64,000 nt of DNA from Austropuccinia psidii (taxonomy: Eukaryota; Basidiomycota; Pucciniomycetes; Pucciniales; Sphaerophragmiaceae), in the NCBI GenBank assembly GCA_023105745.1, contig JALGQZ010000013.1:20621105-20685104 (forward strand), read 5' to 3'. A program made the translations under genes and the position numbers. Below, piece after piece: positions 1 through 10,100 of the stretch (within the stretch, counting starts at the first letter, position 1; each line of letters begins with the position of its first letter). The notes below the pieces were generated by a model, which saw only the letters and a list, made by a program, of their open reading frames with translations, had not been told where the DNA came from and did no database searches.

Positions 1-231
1 TTATGGGGTTGAAGCAATATGTGACTATAGGTAGAATTTGATGTAGATTCCAGTGGAATACTTATTTTTTTATTTGTATAAAATTATCTTCCTGTTTTTG
101 AAATTCTTCACTTTTATCTTTCACTTTTTATCTTTATTTTCTTCATATATATATATCATTAGTATTATTATTATTGATTAAAGCTTTAGATTTGACATTG
201 TGGATTTTAAACTTGGAAAAACTGGTATGGA
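1..231. other. Unassigned AT-rich sequence
   Basis: AT-rich stretch with short TA and TTA runs near 149-178. I see no coding frame, RNA gene or LTR end in it. It abuts a reverse-oriented LTR fragment and may belong to whatever removed the 5' end of element A. Confidence 0.4.
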
Positions 232-402
232 ATACCACCATGGGACTTGTGTATTTGGGAAGGGGTGAGTTTCCTCTTTCTTTTGATACCTTTTGAGCTG
301 ATTTGGCTCAGTTCCATGTTTTGGTGGTATCTTGCCTATACTGTTGAATTATGGTATTTGGCTTGTCATGCTTGTGCTCTGGTTTTGAGTGACAGGCTGA
401 CA
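232..402 (-). repeat. Reverse-oriented LTR fragment of the A/B family
   Basis: Read on the minus strand this matches the first ~170 nt of the B-family LTR (compare 1839-2005): the exact terminus (minus-strand TGTCAGCCTGT) lies at 402, followed by the segment with the repeated 'accaccaaaacatgg' and 'gaggaaactcaccc' blocks. The match fades to the left of about 232. The intact LTR edge sits directly against internal sequence of element A at 403, so a second family member probably inserted there in opposite orientation and the rest was later lost. Confidence 0.75.
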
Positions 403-658
403 AATACACCAGTGGCACCTGCGGAAACAGAAGGAAACAAGGCCAAAGGTAAATGGTACAGTGAAGGCCTCATCCCCACCAAAATGTGACACCAATAGCC
501 ACTCAGAGGACTAGAAAGCCACAGAACTGTGCTACCATACAAGGTAAACCAACCATGATAACTTGTAAAGGGAAGATTGCAGTAATTAACCCAGTTGTAA
601 CATCTAAAGGCAAATCTCCCAAAGAACTAGAAATGTTTTTTACAAGGCACAGTCAAAG
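403..658 (+). pseudogene. Element A remnant of the upstream exon (exon 1)
   Basis: Aligns with B positions about 3910-4172, which encode the start of the alternative-frame protein. The codons for the segment beginning [14 protein letters not shown] in B are recognisable, but a one-base deletion near 481 relative to the 'aagaagtggaca' of B shifts the frame and brings an early TGA. The 3' edge keeps the donor AAAG|GTAAAT at 658/659. The start is lost to the reverse LTR. It cannot make the normal product; the interest is that the splice donor survives. Confidence 0.65.
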
Positions 659-726
659 GTAAATACCCTAAGAAAATAAATTTTTTGACTTCTTTCAAAC
701 AATAATATGTCCCTTGTACACCTCAG
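659..726 (+). other. Element A copy of the 68-nt phase-1 intron
   Basis: Donor AAAG|GTAAAT at 659 and acceptor CACCTCAG at 726 match B (4173-4240) in sites and in exact length of 68 nt. The retained intron would read into TAA, then one base, then the ATG (707) of the Gag-Pol frame. Splicing instead enters the frame of 727-1427. No transcript was seen; the call rests on conservation with B. Confidence 0.55.
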
Positions 727-1427
727 GAATCCTGGAATCCCAAGAAACCTGCCAGAGGACAGACAAGCACTTTTCTCAACCAGAAAACCAGGAGCTGGAC
801 ATGTTGGACACAATAGTGGATGGCAAGACACTGAGGGAAATCTTACCCACTTTGCCATTCAACTTCCAATTCAACGGAAACCTCAAACCAGAGGACTAGA
901 AGGATATGTCTCAATTTCTTCACCTTCTTCAACTCCTCATAGACTCATTCCAATGGAGCATGGACAACAAGAGGTTCAACCTAGCATCTCACTGGGCAGA
1001 ACTTGGAGCAAGTTGCCAGAAGATCTGTCTCAGAGAGATGGACTTCAAAGACCTTATGATAATCACCAAAGGTTGGAATCCCGCCAGGCAGTTCAGACTC
1101 CTGGAGGTGAGGGAAAACAGGATAAGGGAGAATCAAGCCACTATCCAAGCTATAGAAGAACAGCTAACCCAGACAGGGCACACTCAGATTCCTTCAGGCT
1201 CACAAGGAGCAGGCCAAATCAGCTCTCCAGTAGATTCACACCATTCACAACCCAACAGATCAGTGGCCAAGATTCAGCATTCTTCACAATCCCAGGAAGT
1301 ATTCAGCAGAAGACAAGGATACAAGGGCAAAAACAAGGCCTCTTTTCCCCAATGTCAGAGAGAGTCAGACCCAATGATCCAGAAACTGTTGTACTTGGTG
1401 AAAGAAGTACACAAGAACCAGAAGTAG
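727..1427 (+). pseudogene. Element A alternative-frame protein, exon 2 (one nonsense codon)
   Basis: Second reading frame overlapping the Gag-Pol leader, exactly 701 nt as in B (4241-4941) and ending with the same KEVHKNQK stop. Order: a helical block with VDGKT, a TLPF motif, [23 protein letters not shown] and GWNP, then a Ser/Pro/Gln linker, a basic patch RRQGYKGKNK and a last helix [15 protein letters not shown] single TGG to TAG change at 897-899 breaks it; the rest is open. By hand count it differs from B at about 45 of roughly 213 residues, against about 60 in the overlapping Gag-Pol frame, so this frame looks the better conserved. Confidence 0.65.
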
Positions 1428-1833
1428 TTGTAAATAACTCTAGAATCAGTAGTCCCCTTAATAGAAATATTACCCCCACTAAGATTAAACATAATACTGT
1501 CTCACCTGAGAGTAACATAAACAGTAATGTAATGTGGTTGAAAATTTCCCAATATGCTGAGCAGACTCAAAAGCAGTTTGCAAAACTTGAAGTAAGCCAT
1601 GAGAGGATGAAAAGATTAAAAGCCGCCATGGATAAAACTGTTAAAACTCTTCAAAAATTACATTATCAATTGAGCAAAGCTTCTGAAGAAACCAACAAAA
1701 GACTGAATATAGTCTTTGAACAACAAAACCACAGCAGAAGGGACAGGGAATGTCTGGATCAAGACATCAACAAATTGTTTAGTGTCTACCATAACATGAA
1801 GCCCCAACCACAAGGCCATGTTATGGATAATCC

Positions 1834-1838
1834 ATATC
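1834..1838. repeat. Target-site duplication ATATC, left copy
   Basis: ATATC directly precedes the TG of the B 5' LTR and is repeated at 11540-11544 directly after the CA of the 3' LTR, the 5-bp duplication expected of Ty3/Gypsy integrases. Confidence 0.95.
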
Positions 1839-2793
1839 TGTCAGCCTGTGACTCAAAACCAGAGCACAAGCATGATAGCCAAAATACCATAAATCAATGG
1901 TATAGCCAAAATACCACCAAAACATGGAGCTGAGCCAAATTAGCTCAAAAGGTATCAAAAGAAAGAGGAAACTCACCCCTTTCTGAAAATATAAGTCCCA
2001 TCACCATAGGACAAGAAATAACAAAGTTATTCCTGCCCAAAGTTATTGCTGAGCATAAACCTTAATTTTCACCTCTCATCTAAAATCTAGAAGGAGAGGC
2101 TTAACCCCATCAAATGGGTATTCAAAATGAAGCTCTAAGCCAGGGCTATCCAATGGTGCCAACCAAACTGAGCTAGAACCAGTATAGCTTGAGTTATGGT
2201 CAAATTCAGGCCAAATAAGGGTGAACAAAACATTCACCTCTCATCTAACTTTTACAGTTTTAGTGTGAGATACCTAAAGTGGGGTCTTTTTGGAAAGAGC
2301 ACAATCAGAGCTATCTGATGGTGTCATCCATTTCCCCATAACTCAACTACAACAGAAGTTATTGGCCAAACAAGCTTAATACAGCTTTTTGCCCAAACCA
2401 CGCCAATGTACAAAAATACTTGTACATGGGATAACTTTGTCATATTTAATGATAACCATGTCAGGTTGGGTACCATTGTGTAGAGCTCATATAGAGCTAT
2501 TCAATGAACCAAATTTGAGCTTGATATCTCAAAAAACTGACAGAGGTATGACCATTTTAAGGTCAAAATCCCACCAGCTGTCATATACAGCCTTACCATG
2601 GGATAACACCCCATAATCATGAATATGAGGTGTCAACAGACAAAGGAGCATGTTTTTGCTTCAATACCTCATATGTCAGTCAATATTGGGGTCCCATACA
2701 GTTTCTGTACAGCATTCTACGCGTCATACACGTCAGAATCAGGCTGTGAGGTCCCCAGATGAAAATTTTCACCCTGTATTGGTGAAAACTGCC

Positions 2794-2819
2794 CAGATGT
2801 GGTTTCGAAACCACATCTG
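2794..2819. repeat. 26-nt perfect palindrome in the LTR
   Basis: CAGATGTGGTTTC followed immediately by its exact reverse complement. The copies at about 11056-11081 and 17214-17239 keep the arms with one or two mismatches. It lies ~110-140 nt upstream of the GATAAAAAGG box, so a regulatory or hairpin role is possible. Confidence 0.9.
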
Positions 2820-2932
2820 AGCCCAATACAGGTTATACAGGCTGTTTGCAAACCACAAGCCAGTACTAGAGAGTAAAAAAGTTTCACTTCCTCTACGTGG
2901 AAAGGTCTAGCACCCTTGCCACCTCATTTCAG

Positions 2933-2942
2933 GATAAAAAGG
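2933..2942 (+). promoter_or_regulatory. Candidate TATA-like box of element B LTR
   Basis: GATAAAAAGG is retained in the 3' LTR (about 11195) and, slightly altered, in the A LTR (about 17352). It lies ~340 nt before the LTR end, a reasonable place for an LTR promoter. No transcription start is known; this is position and sequence only. Confidence 0.3.
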
Positions 2943-3277
2943 AGGCTTTTCACTGCCAGAATTGCTTCTTCATCCTGCTCTTGAATAACCTACGTAGTAA
3001 ACTGTCAAAAACAGTTTTACTCTTGGTTAAATAATCAGGTATACTCTTAATTTAAAGTATTGTAGTCTTTATTATTGTAATCCAACAGGTAAAGCTGCAC
3101 CCAGGGCTTTCAACAGCGCTCACCACCACTATATCTCTATAGTAAAGCCCTTTAAATCTTAAAATAAATCATTTATTATCAATATTATTATCTTTTAAAA
3201 CCATTCTTACCATGTCACAGTCATAGTTAAAGCTTGTAAATACTCTTATACACCTTTATCATAGACTCAGCCTGACA

Positions 3278-3296
3278 TTTTGGGGGCCTGGCCGTG
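3278..3296 (+). other. Candidate primer-binding site
   Basis: TTTTGGGGGCCTGGCCGTG directly after the 5' LTR. Nearly the same string follows the LTR of element C (46890-46907) and, on the minus strand, of L (26558-26575), although those LTRs are of another family. TGG would pair with a tRNA CCA end, but I cannot name the tRNA and self-priming is not excluded. Confidence 0.6.
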
Positions 3297-3323
3297 TTTT
3301 TTTTTTACTTTTTGGACCTTACT

Positions 3324-4941
3324 AGTGAGTTTTTTCTCTTTTTTATATCTTATTAACCATTGTTTTATCTTTTTTAGGCATAATTTCCACTTTAAAAAAT
3401 ATATTTTATATATTTTTATTCTTCTTTATATACTCATATTATAAAGAGAGTATTTTTCACGTGGCTAATACCCACTGAAAACAATGATTTTTGGCGTGTT
3501 TTGTATATAAAAACACATTAGCCACTAATAAGTCCTGTATTCTTGACTGAATAAGGACACCTCTGACTGAAAAACCATCAGTTGAGGCGTGGATTAAGTG
3601 TATTGTTGACTCAATAACACTTATATTAAACCACTTATACAGAATACACTTGAAAACCACAAGTGTATCTGTGGGATACTGGCACACAAACAGTGTGACA
3701 GGGTACCAAAAGCTGTAATTCTGACGTGAAATTGTTGATTCAAATCACACTGTCATTATACAGGGGCATACTGTAGTAATATACAAGCCCAGAGGCCATT
3801 CTTAGACGTGCAAAACCAGCCTTGTAAGAAGTCTTAACTGACATAAGCCCTCTTTTTCCTGTTTTGATTCAGTGGAAGAAAACTTCATACCACTTGAGAC
3901 CCAGTCACAGGCCAACATACCAGTGACACCCTCAGAACCAGAGGGCAGCAAGGGAAAAGGAAAAAGGCTTAGTGAAGGCCTCATCACAGCCAAGAAGTGG
4001 ACACCAATAGCCACTCAGAGAAGTAGAAAACCACGAAACTCTGCATCCATACAAGGTAAACCAACCTTAACCACTTGTACAGGGAAGATTACAATTATTG
4101 ACCCAGTTGTAACTTCCAAAGGCAAACTGCCCAAATCAGCAGATAACAAATTTGTACAAGGCGCAGTCAAAGGTAAATACCCTAAGAACATAAAGTTTTT
4201 GACTGCTTGCAAACACTGATATGTCCCCTGGACACCTCAGAGACCTTGGCTTCCAAAGGAACCAGCCAGAGGATAGAGCAGGAATGTCTAGAACCAGAAG
4301 ACCTGAAAGAAGACACATTGGACACAGTGGTGGATGGCAAAACAATGAGGGAGATAATATCAACCTTGCCATTCACACTCCAATTCAACAGAAACCTCAA
4401 ACCAGAGGACTGGAAGGATATGGATCAAGTTCTTCAAATCCACCAACTCCTCAAAGATTTGTTTCAATGGAGCATGGACAACAAGAGGTTCAACCTAGCA
4501 ACTCACTGGGCAGAACTGGGATCAACTTTCCAGAAGATCTGTCTCAAAGAGATAGACTTCAAGGACCTTATGGTAATCACCAAGGGTTGGAACCCTACCA
4601 GGCAGCACAGACTCCTGGAGGCAAGGGCACAGAGGATAAGGGAGAACCAAGCCACTATCCAAGCCATAGAAGAACAGTTAACCCACACAGGGCCTACTCA
4701 GATTCCTTCAGGTTCACAAGGAGCCAGCCAAATCAGCTCTCCAGTGGCTTCACACCATTCAGAAACCAGCAGATCGGTGGCCAAGAGTCACCATTCTTCA
4801 CAATTCCAGGAAGTTTCCAGGAGAAGACAAGGCAACAAGGGCAAGAACAAAGCCTCCTTCAACCAGAGGAGGAAAGAGTCAGACCCCATGATCCAGAAGC
4901 TGTTAGATTTGGTAAAAGAAGTACACAAGAACCAGAAGTAG
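3324..4941 (+). CDS. Spliced alternative-frame accessory protein, 333 aa (overprints Gag-Pol)
   Basis: Predicted from base 3324, exon 3873-4172 and exon 4241-4941; the total of 1002 nt is exactly 334 codons with stop. The first ~100 residues are polar and basic ([32 protein letters not shown]). After the junction comes a predicted helical domain with [40 protein letters not shown] and GWNP, then a Ser/Thr/Gln linker, a basic patch [12 protein letters not shown] and a C-terminal amphipathic helix [14 protein letters not shown]. That order resembles a small nucleic-acid-binding Gag-like protein, but I recognise no named domain and do not assign a function. The second exon overlaps codons 8-240 of Gag-Pol in another frame. 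Elements A, C and L carry counterparts. If the introns are wrong, 4207-4941 alone still encodes the main domain. Confidence 0.6.
3325..3872 (+). other. Predicted leader intron whose removal creates the start codon
   Basis: Donor ACTA|GTGAGT at 3325, a branch-like CTTAACTGAC near 3833, a pyrimidine tract and acceptor TTTTGATTCAG ending at 3872. Joining gives A|TG GAA GAA, so the ATG for the exon beginning at 3873 exists only after splicing. No other ATG lies between LTR and donor. In element C the matching exon also starts TG directly after TTTTTCTAG (49088). Prediction from sequence only. Confidence 0.6.
4173..4240 (+). promoter_or_regulatory. 68-nt phase-1 intron carrying the Gag-Pol start codon
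   Basis: Donor CAAAG|GTAAAT (4173), branch-like CACTGAT (4214-4220) about 20 nt before acceptor CACCTCAG (4240). The codon is split after its first G in B, in A and in C. If retained, the upstream frame ends at TGA 4217-4219, then T, then ATG 4221 of Gag-Pol. If removed, that ATG disappears and exon 1 joins the alternative frame. A second AG two bases downstream (4242) would instead join exon 1 to the Gag-Pol frame. Confidence 0.6.
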
Positions 4942-7900
4942 TTGTAAACCACTCTAGAATCAGTAGTCCTAGTAATAGAAACATTACCCCCACTCAGACT
5001 GAAAATAACATTATCACATCTGAGAGCAACATCAACAGTGACACACTGTGGTTGCAAATGTCCCAATATGCTGAGCAATCTGCAAAGCAGGCTGCAGAAT
5101 TTGCAGCTGCCCAAGAGAGGATGAGACAAACTCAAGCCTCATTGGAGCAGATAGTTAAAAACCTTCAGGAAGGATATGCTCAACTGAGCAAAGCCTCTGA
5201 AGAAACCAACAAGAGACTGAATCAAGTCTCTGAAGAACAACACCATAGCAGCAGGGACAGGGAGTGTCTGAACCAAGACATCAACAAATTGTTTGATGCC
5301 TACCATAGCTTGAAGCCCCAACCACAAGGCCAAGCTATGGAGAATCCATATCAACCAAATGACATCAAACCAGATGCCATGTTGTTGAATAAGGCAAGAT
5401 CTCCATCACAATACCAGGATGGAGATGGCATGTCTTATTCAGAGAAGGAAGCCTTGAAACAGCTTCCTGAGGCCTCAAACTGGCCCAAATTCTCTGGATC
5501 AGGAGAATATGATCATATGGAACTCATAGATTATATTGATGGACTCTTCATTGATGTACCAAGCATACCAGATTACTGGATTACTGCTACACTGAATACT
5601 GAATTTAAAGGTCATGCAAGTATATGGTACACTGAAATGAAAGGAATCCATGGCAGAAGAAATTGGCCATGGTGGAAGAGTCAAATAATCCAAAAGTACA
5701 GTAATGGACCTTGGATATGGCAAAAGACCATGTCATTTGAAAATGACAAATACTCTGTGGACAAAGATCCATATGAGTGGTGTCTTAGACAGTCTAAAAG
5801 ACTTAAAGCCATTGATCCTCAAATGAACATTCAAATGAGGAATCATAAACTTCTGACACAACTGCCAGGGGAACTAGAGCATGCAGTAAAGTGCAGATGC
5901 AACCAAAATTGCACTCTAGATGATATAGCCAATACCTTACAAGACATAAGGAAAAGGACTAATATAGGGAAATTCACCCCATATAGAAGCAATAGTTTCA
6001 AAGAGAAACAACCTTTCAGGGTAGAGTTTAAAAACAAACCCAGAGAAAGAGTGGCAGAAGTGGCAAAGAAGAAGAATTCTTGTCACAATTGTGGTTCAAC
6101 AGATCACTATGCCAACAACTGCCCAAAAGCAAAGAAAAAAGTCTATGCTATAGAAAAAGTCCCTGAAGAAGAACCTCCAACAGAGGATTCTGAATCAAAC
6201 TCTATGGGTGATGCCATCAGGGAACCATCTGATGAGGATCAAGGCCCAAGAGAGGAATTTCTAGTGGAATACCAAGAGGAAACCCCACTAGAAATCCAGG
6301 ATATACAGTTGGAAGCAGGCATGCCACAAGACACTGCCAACAAGAACTTGTGTAAACACACACAAGATGCACAAACATTCCTGGTTACACCAACCAAAGG
6401 AATGGCATACATACATGGAACAGCCACAAAAATGACTGTATGTATTGACAATGCTCAGCACCCATTGATCATTGACAGTGGAGCACACTGCTCCATAGTG
6501 GCCAGAAATTATCTGGATAACCACTTCCCAAACTGGGAAAAAGAACTCTTGCCCACCAGGGCAAAGAACCTTAAGAGTGCATCTGGAAAGATGACCTCTA
6601 TTGGGACAATTATCAAAGAGATAATTATACCCCACAGAAAAGGTAATATCAGACTCAACCCAGAGTTTGTAGTGCTTGAAGATGCCCATATCCAAGGGTT
6701 TTTACTGGGAACAGATTACCAGAGGATGTATGGCATAGATATTTACAATAGTAAAAATAGGCATATTACCATTGGTACTAACAAGGAAAAGAAATTTTCT
6801 CTTGATATATACCAGATATCTTCTCAGGACCCACTGGAAGAACTTCTGAAAGAATTCAGAGAGGGAAAGTTTAGCACTACCCTCACCAGTAAACAAAAGC
6901 TAAGTTTACTGAAGATGCTGAGGAAGAATAGACCAGCATTTGCCATTGGTGAAGAACCATTAGGCAAGATCAAAGGCCATGATATAGAACTATATCTGGA
7001 TGTAGAAAGGCCTTATCCACCCATGTTAAGGAGACCTCCTTACCCAGCAAGTCTGGAGACCAGGAAAGAGATTGAGAAACATATCAATGAACTCCTGGAC
7101 ATGGATGTCATTAGGAAGATTGGACATAATGAAATAGTGGAAATCACCACTCCTGTCCTAATCACCTGGCATGATGGCAAGTCTAGACTGTGTGGAGACT
7201 TCAGAGCCCTGAACAACTACACAAAAGCAGACAGGTATCCTATACCAAGGATACCTCATGCCTTGGATAAATTGGCCAAAGCCAAATACATAACCAAGAT
7301 GGATTGTATGAAGGGTTTCCACCAAAATGGAGTTAAACCAAACTCCATGAAATTACTCAGAATTATATGCCATATGGGCATATATGAGTACACCAGGATG
7401 CCATTTGGCATCAAGAATGCACCAGCCCACTTCCAAAGGATGATGGACACCATATTTCAAGAAGAAATATTGGAAGGCTGGATGGTAGTATACATTGATG
7501 ATATCATTATATACTCAGAGACATGGGAAGACCATGTACAATACATAGACAGAGTGCTAAGTAAATGTACACCCATCAATCTGAAAATTTCAATCAAAAA
7601 GTGTAATTTTGGCCAACAAGAGCTACTAGCTCTAGGACACAAAGTCTCAGGCCTCAGTCTGGCAATTGACCAGAACAAAGTAGCAGCAGTACTGCAAAAG
7701 CCAGTACCAAAGAACATCAAAGAGATGCAATCTTTCCTTGGATTTGCTAGCTACTATAGAAACCACATCAAAAACTTTGCCCACATAACCAGTAGTTTAT
7801 ACAAGTTATGCTCAAAGGATGTAGTTTTTGAAATAACCAAGGAAAGGAGGGATGCATATGAGAGGATCAAATATGAACTCACTAATGCACCTGTACTCAT

Positions 7901-10076
7901 CTTGCCTGACTTTGAACTACCATTCAAGTTATATATAGATGCAGCATGCAGCAAAGGCTTGGGAGCAGCCCTTCACCAAAGACAGATTGTGGATGGTGAA
8001 CCAAGGGAAGGTGTAATATGTTACATCTCCAGGCAGCTGAAAGATTCAGAAGCCAGGTATGGGGCCACCCAGACAGAATGTTTATGTCTAGTCTGGGCTC
8101 TAGAAAAACTCCATTACTATTTGGAGGGTGCAGTCTTTGAAGTCTACACAGACTGCACTGCCTTGAAGTCTTTACTAAACATGAAGACTACTAATAGACA
8201 CATGCTGAGATGGCAAATAGCCATCCAGGAGTATAGAGGGAACATGACCATCATATACAAGGAAGGTAAAAGCCATACCAATGCAGATGGCCTTAGCAGA
8301 TGGCCACTGGACAATGTCAAAAGCAATCCAGCTTATGACCCTGAAGTTGCTGCAAAAATTCCTATCCATTTTATGGAAATAGATAGGAAGAAGAACTTCA
8401 GATTCTCTGAATGGGCACCAGGGAGTGGTACCCTTGACAGTGGAAACACTGATTCAGAAGGGACAGAAACCCCCATACTGGGGATACGTTCCTCAGAACT
8501 GCATAATGAATTCTTCAATGCAGTACTGAAATCTTATGATAAACACAAACAGTGTAGCATACTACTCCAACTCCTTCAACAAAAATACAGGAGCCCAGAA
8601 CTGGAAACCCAGCTGGAGGAACCCTGGTTGAGGGCCTATAAGGACAATAAATTTTTCCTTATAGATGGCCTGATTTATCACAGAGACAAGCACACCAGTG
8701 CACTCACAGTGATAGACAGAGACCACATCTCTTTAATCCTGCAGGAATGCCATGACTGCCCCTACATGGGACACATGAGTGAGGACAGGACTAAGGAGAG
8801 GGTAGCAAGCACAGCTTGGTGGCCCAAGTGGGAGCAAGAGTTGAGTGAATACATCAACACTTGTGAAAGATGCCAGAAGGCAAATAGAAAACATGGGAAG
8901 AAATATGGGTTGCTTCAACACATAGAAGAACCCAAACACCCATGGGAAACCATCAACATGGACTGGGTCACAGGACTTGTCCCAGGAGGCAAAGAAAACT
9001 ACAATGCCTCCTTAATCATAGTTGATAGGTTCAGCAAGAGCATGAGATGTCTACCATGCCATAAAGAGGACACAGCCATGGACACTGCTCTGTTATTTTG
9101 GAACAACATCATATCCACCTGTGGAGTCCCTAAGATCATAATTAGTGACAGGGACCCAAAATTCACAACTGAATTTTGGACCAACTTATATGACATGCTT
9201 GGCACCAAGCTTGCTTTTTCCACAGCTTACCATCCACAAACAGATGGCCTAGCTGAGAGGATGATCCAAACAATGGAGGACATCCTCAGGAGGTTCTGTG
9301 CCTATGGCATGGAATATAAGGACCATGAGGGATATACCCATGACTGGGTCACCCTATTACCAGCAGTCCAACTGGCTTATAATAAAAGCCAGCACTCTAC
9401 CACAGGAAAAACACCTGCACTGGTAGAGAAAGGGTGGAATCCCCTGTTACCTGTGGATCACTTAAAGAAAAATCTTCTGACCATCCACCCCACAGCCAAG
9501 GACTTCCATGATATGTGGAAGAAAGCCTGTGATACCGCTGCCAAATGCATAGCAGAGGCCAAAGAGTACAATAAGCAGAGGTGGGACAAATCACATATGG
9601 AACCTGACTTCAAGGAAGGGGACCAGGTGTTAGTGTCTACACTGAACTTTAACAATCTCAAAGGACCCAAGAAAATGAGAGACTCATTTGTAGGGCCCTT
9701 CACTATCATTAAGTTGATAGGGAAGAATGCAGTAGAAGTCAAGCTCACTGAGGAGTTTTCTAGGAAACACCCAGTCTTTCCAGTGAGTCTGGTCAAGCCA
9801 TACTTCCAAACAGAGGAGGAAAAATTCCCCTCCAGGAAGAAGAACATCACTCCACCAGAAATAGTGGAAGTAGAAGACTCTCCTGGACCTGTGAGTAAAA
9901 TCATCAGGGCCAGAAAAATCAGACTTAATGGAAAGGATCAGAGACAATACCTAGTCAAATTCAAAAACCAGACAGCTGACAAAGACAAATGGTTGGCAGA
10001 GAATGCCATACCAGATGGGAACCTTCATTTAAGGAGATTCAGAGCCTCAAGGAGGACTGAACAGTCTCATCTATGA
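4221..10076 (+). CDS. gag-pol: Element B Gag-Pol polyprotein, 1951 aa
   Basis: Intact Ty3/Gypsy polyprotein. Residues 1-~270 are low-complexity and polar, overlapping the alternative frame; ~275-375 are coiled-coil-like; ~410-600 a capsid-like region ([19 protein letters not shown]); CCHC knuckle [14 protein letters not shown] near 620; protease DSGAHCSIV near 751; reverse transcriptase with YIDD at 1091-1094; RNase H with Asp1240 and the TDC of 1310-1312; integrase HHCC (HDCPYMGH...CERC); catalytic Asp1581, Asp1643 and Glu1679 in D-x35-E spacing; a GPF module; and a chromodomain-like tail (~1893-1945). It would copy and integrate the element from virus-like particles. Start ATG 4221 lies in the predicted intron, so this product needs unspliced RNA or internal initiation. 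No frameshift separates Gag from Pol. Confidence 0.95.
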   Translation: MSPGHLRDLGFQRNQPEDRAGMSRTRRPERRHIGHSGGWQNNEGDNINLAIHTPIQQKPQTRGLEGYGSSSSNPPTPQRFVSMEHGQQEVQPSNSLGRTGINFPEDLSQRDRLQGPYGNHQGLEPYQAAQTPGGKGTEDKGEPSHYPSHRRTVNPHRAYSDSFRFTRSQPNQLSSGFTPFRNQQIGGQESPFFTIPGSFQEKTRQQGQEQSLLQPEEERVRPHDPEAVRFGKRSTQEPEVVVNHSRISSPSNRNITPTQTENNIITSESNINSDTLWLQMSQYAEQSAKQAAEFAAAQERMRQTQASLEQIVKNLQEGYAQLSKASEETNKRLNQVSEEQHHSSRDRECLNQDINKLFDAYHSLKPQPQGQAMENPYQPNDIKPDAMLLNKARSPSQYQDGDGMSYSEKEALKQLPEASNWPKFSGSGEYDHMELIDYIDGLFIDVPSIPDYWITATLNTEFKGHASIWYTEMKGIHGRRNWPWWKSQIIQKYSNGPWIWQKTMSFENDKYSVDKDPYEWCLRQSKRLKAIDPQMNIQMRNHKLLTQLPGELEHAVKCRCNQNCTLDDIANTLQDIRKRTNIGKFTPYRSNSFKEKQPFRVEFKNKPRERVAEVAKKKNSCHNCGSTDHYANNCPKAKKKVYAIEKVPEEEPPTEDSESNSMGDAIREPSDEDQGPREEFLVEYQEETPLEIQDIQLEAGMPQDTANKNLCKHTQDAQTFLVTPTKGMAYIHGTATKMTVCIDNAQHPLIIDSGAHCSIVARNYLDNHFPNWEKELLPTRAKNLKSASGKMTSIGTIIKEIIIPHRKGNIRLNPEFVVLEDAHIQGFLLGTDYQRMYGIDIYNSKNRHITIGTNKEKKFSLDIYQISSQDPLEELLKEFREGKFSTTLTSKQKLSLLKMLRKNRPAFAIGEEPLGKIKGHDIELYLDVERPYPPMLRRPPYPASLETRKEIEKHINELLDMDVIRKIGHNEIVEITTPVLITWHDGKSRLCGDFRALNNYTKADRYPIPRIPHALDKLAKAKYITKMDCMKGFHQNGVKPNSMKLLRIICHMGIYEYTRMPFGIKNAPAHFQRMMDTIFQEEILEGWMVVYIDDIIIYSETWEDHVQYIDRVLSKCTPINLKISIKKCNFGQQELLALGHKVSGLSLAIDQNKVAAVLQKPVPKNIKEMQSFLGFASYYRNHIKNFAHITSSLYKLCSKDVVFEITKERRDAYERIKYELTNAPVLILPDFELPFKLYIDAACSKGLGAALHQRQIVDGEPREGVICYISRQLKDSEARYGATQTECLCLVWALEKLHYYLEGAVFEVYTDCTALKSLLNMKTTNRHMLRWQIAIQEYRGNMTIIYKEGKSHTNADGLSRWPLDNVKSNPAYDPEVAAKIPIHFMEIDRKKNFRFSEWAPGSGTLDSGNTDSEGTETPILGIRSSELHNEFFNAVLKSYDKHKQCSILLQLLQQKYRSPELETQLEEPWLRAYKDNKFFLIDGLIYHRDKHTSALTVIDRDHISLILQECHDCPYMGHMSEDRTKERVASTAWWPKWEQELSEYINTCERCQKANRKHGKKYGLLQHIEEPKHPWETINMDWVTGLVPGGKENYNASLIIVDRFSKSMRCLPCHKEDTAMDTALLFWNNIISTCGVPKIIISDRDPKFTTEFWTNLYDMLGTKLAFSTAYHPQTDGLAERMIQTMEDILRRFCAYGMEYKDHEGYTHDWVTLLPAVQLAYNKSQHSTTGKTPALVEKGWNPLLPVDHLKKNLLTIHPTAKDFHDMWKKACDTAAKCIAEAKEYNKQRWDKSHMEPDFKEGDQVLVSTLNFNNLKGPKKMRDSFVGPFTIIKLIGKNAVEVKLTEEFSRKHPVFPVSLVKPYFQTEEEKFPSRKKNITPPEIVEVEDSPGPVSKIIRARKIRLNGKDQRQYLVKFKNQTADKDKWLAENAIPDGNLHLRRFRASRRTEQSHL

Positions 10077-10087
10077 TGAGCCTTTTT

Positions 10088-10100
10088 TAGAGGGAGGGTA
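10088..10100 (+). other. Element B polypurine tract
   Basis: TAGAGGGAGGGTA lies immediately before the TG of the 3' LTR, 12 nt after the Gag-Pol stop; it is the expected plus-strand primer. Element A has GAGGAAGGGCA at the same place. Confidence 0.85.

Larger units (their letters stand above)
707..1838 (+). pseudogene. Element A Gag-Pol N-terminal part, cut by insertion of B
   Basis: Open frame from ATG 707 up to the insertion point of B. It aligns codon for codon with residues 1 to about 377 of the B Gag-Pol: a polar Gln/Arg/Ser/Pro-rich leader, then a coiled-coil-like helix (SQYAEQTQKQFAKLEVSHER). It stops in the motif MDNPY, where the B LTR begins; the codons after the target duplication at 11545 continue the same protein in phase. 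The extra residues read past 1838 are LTR sequence. The first ~235 codons overlap the alternative frame 727-1427. Confidence 0.8.
1839..3277 (+). repeat. Element B 5' LTR (1439 bp)
   Basis: Begins TGTCAGCCTG and ends CTCAGCCTGACA, giving short imperfect terminal inverted repeats with TG...CA ends. It should hold the promoter and the R/U5 region. Visible inside: a 26-nt palindrome (2794-2819), a GATAAAAAGG box (2933-2942), AATAAA at 3163-3168 and a segment around 3080-3120 that is nearly unchanged in all family copies here. ORFs in it, such as 2389-2616, are chance. Confidence 0.95.

Noticed and set aside
247..489. 80-codon ORF near the left edge
   Set aside because: Runs across the junction of the reverse LTR fragment and element A, so it is an accident of the rearrangement.
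2389..2616. 75-codon ORF in the B 5' LTR
   Set aside because: Not open in the 3' LTR copy (one-base difference near 10800), so not a conserved gene.
4788..9947. Many minus-strand ORFs opposite Gag-Pol
   Set aside because: Shadows of the plus-strand coding frame; none has its own motif.
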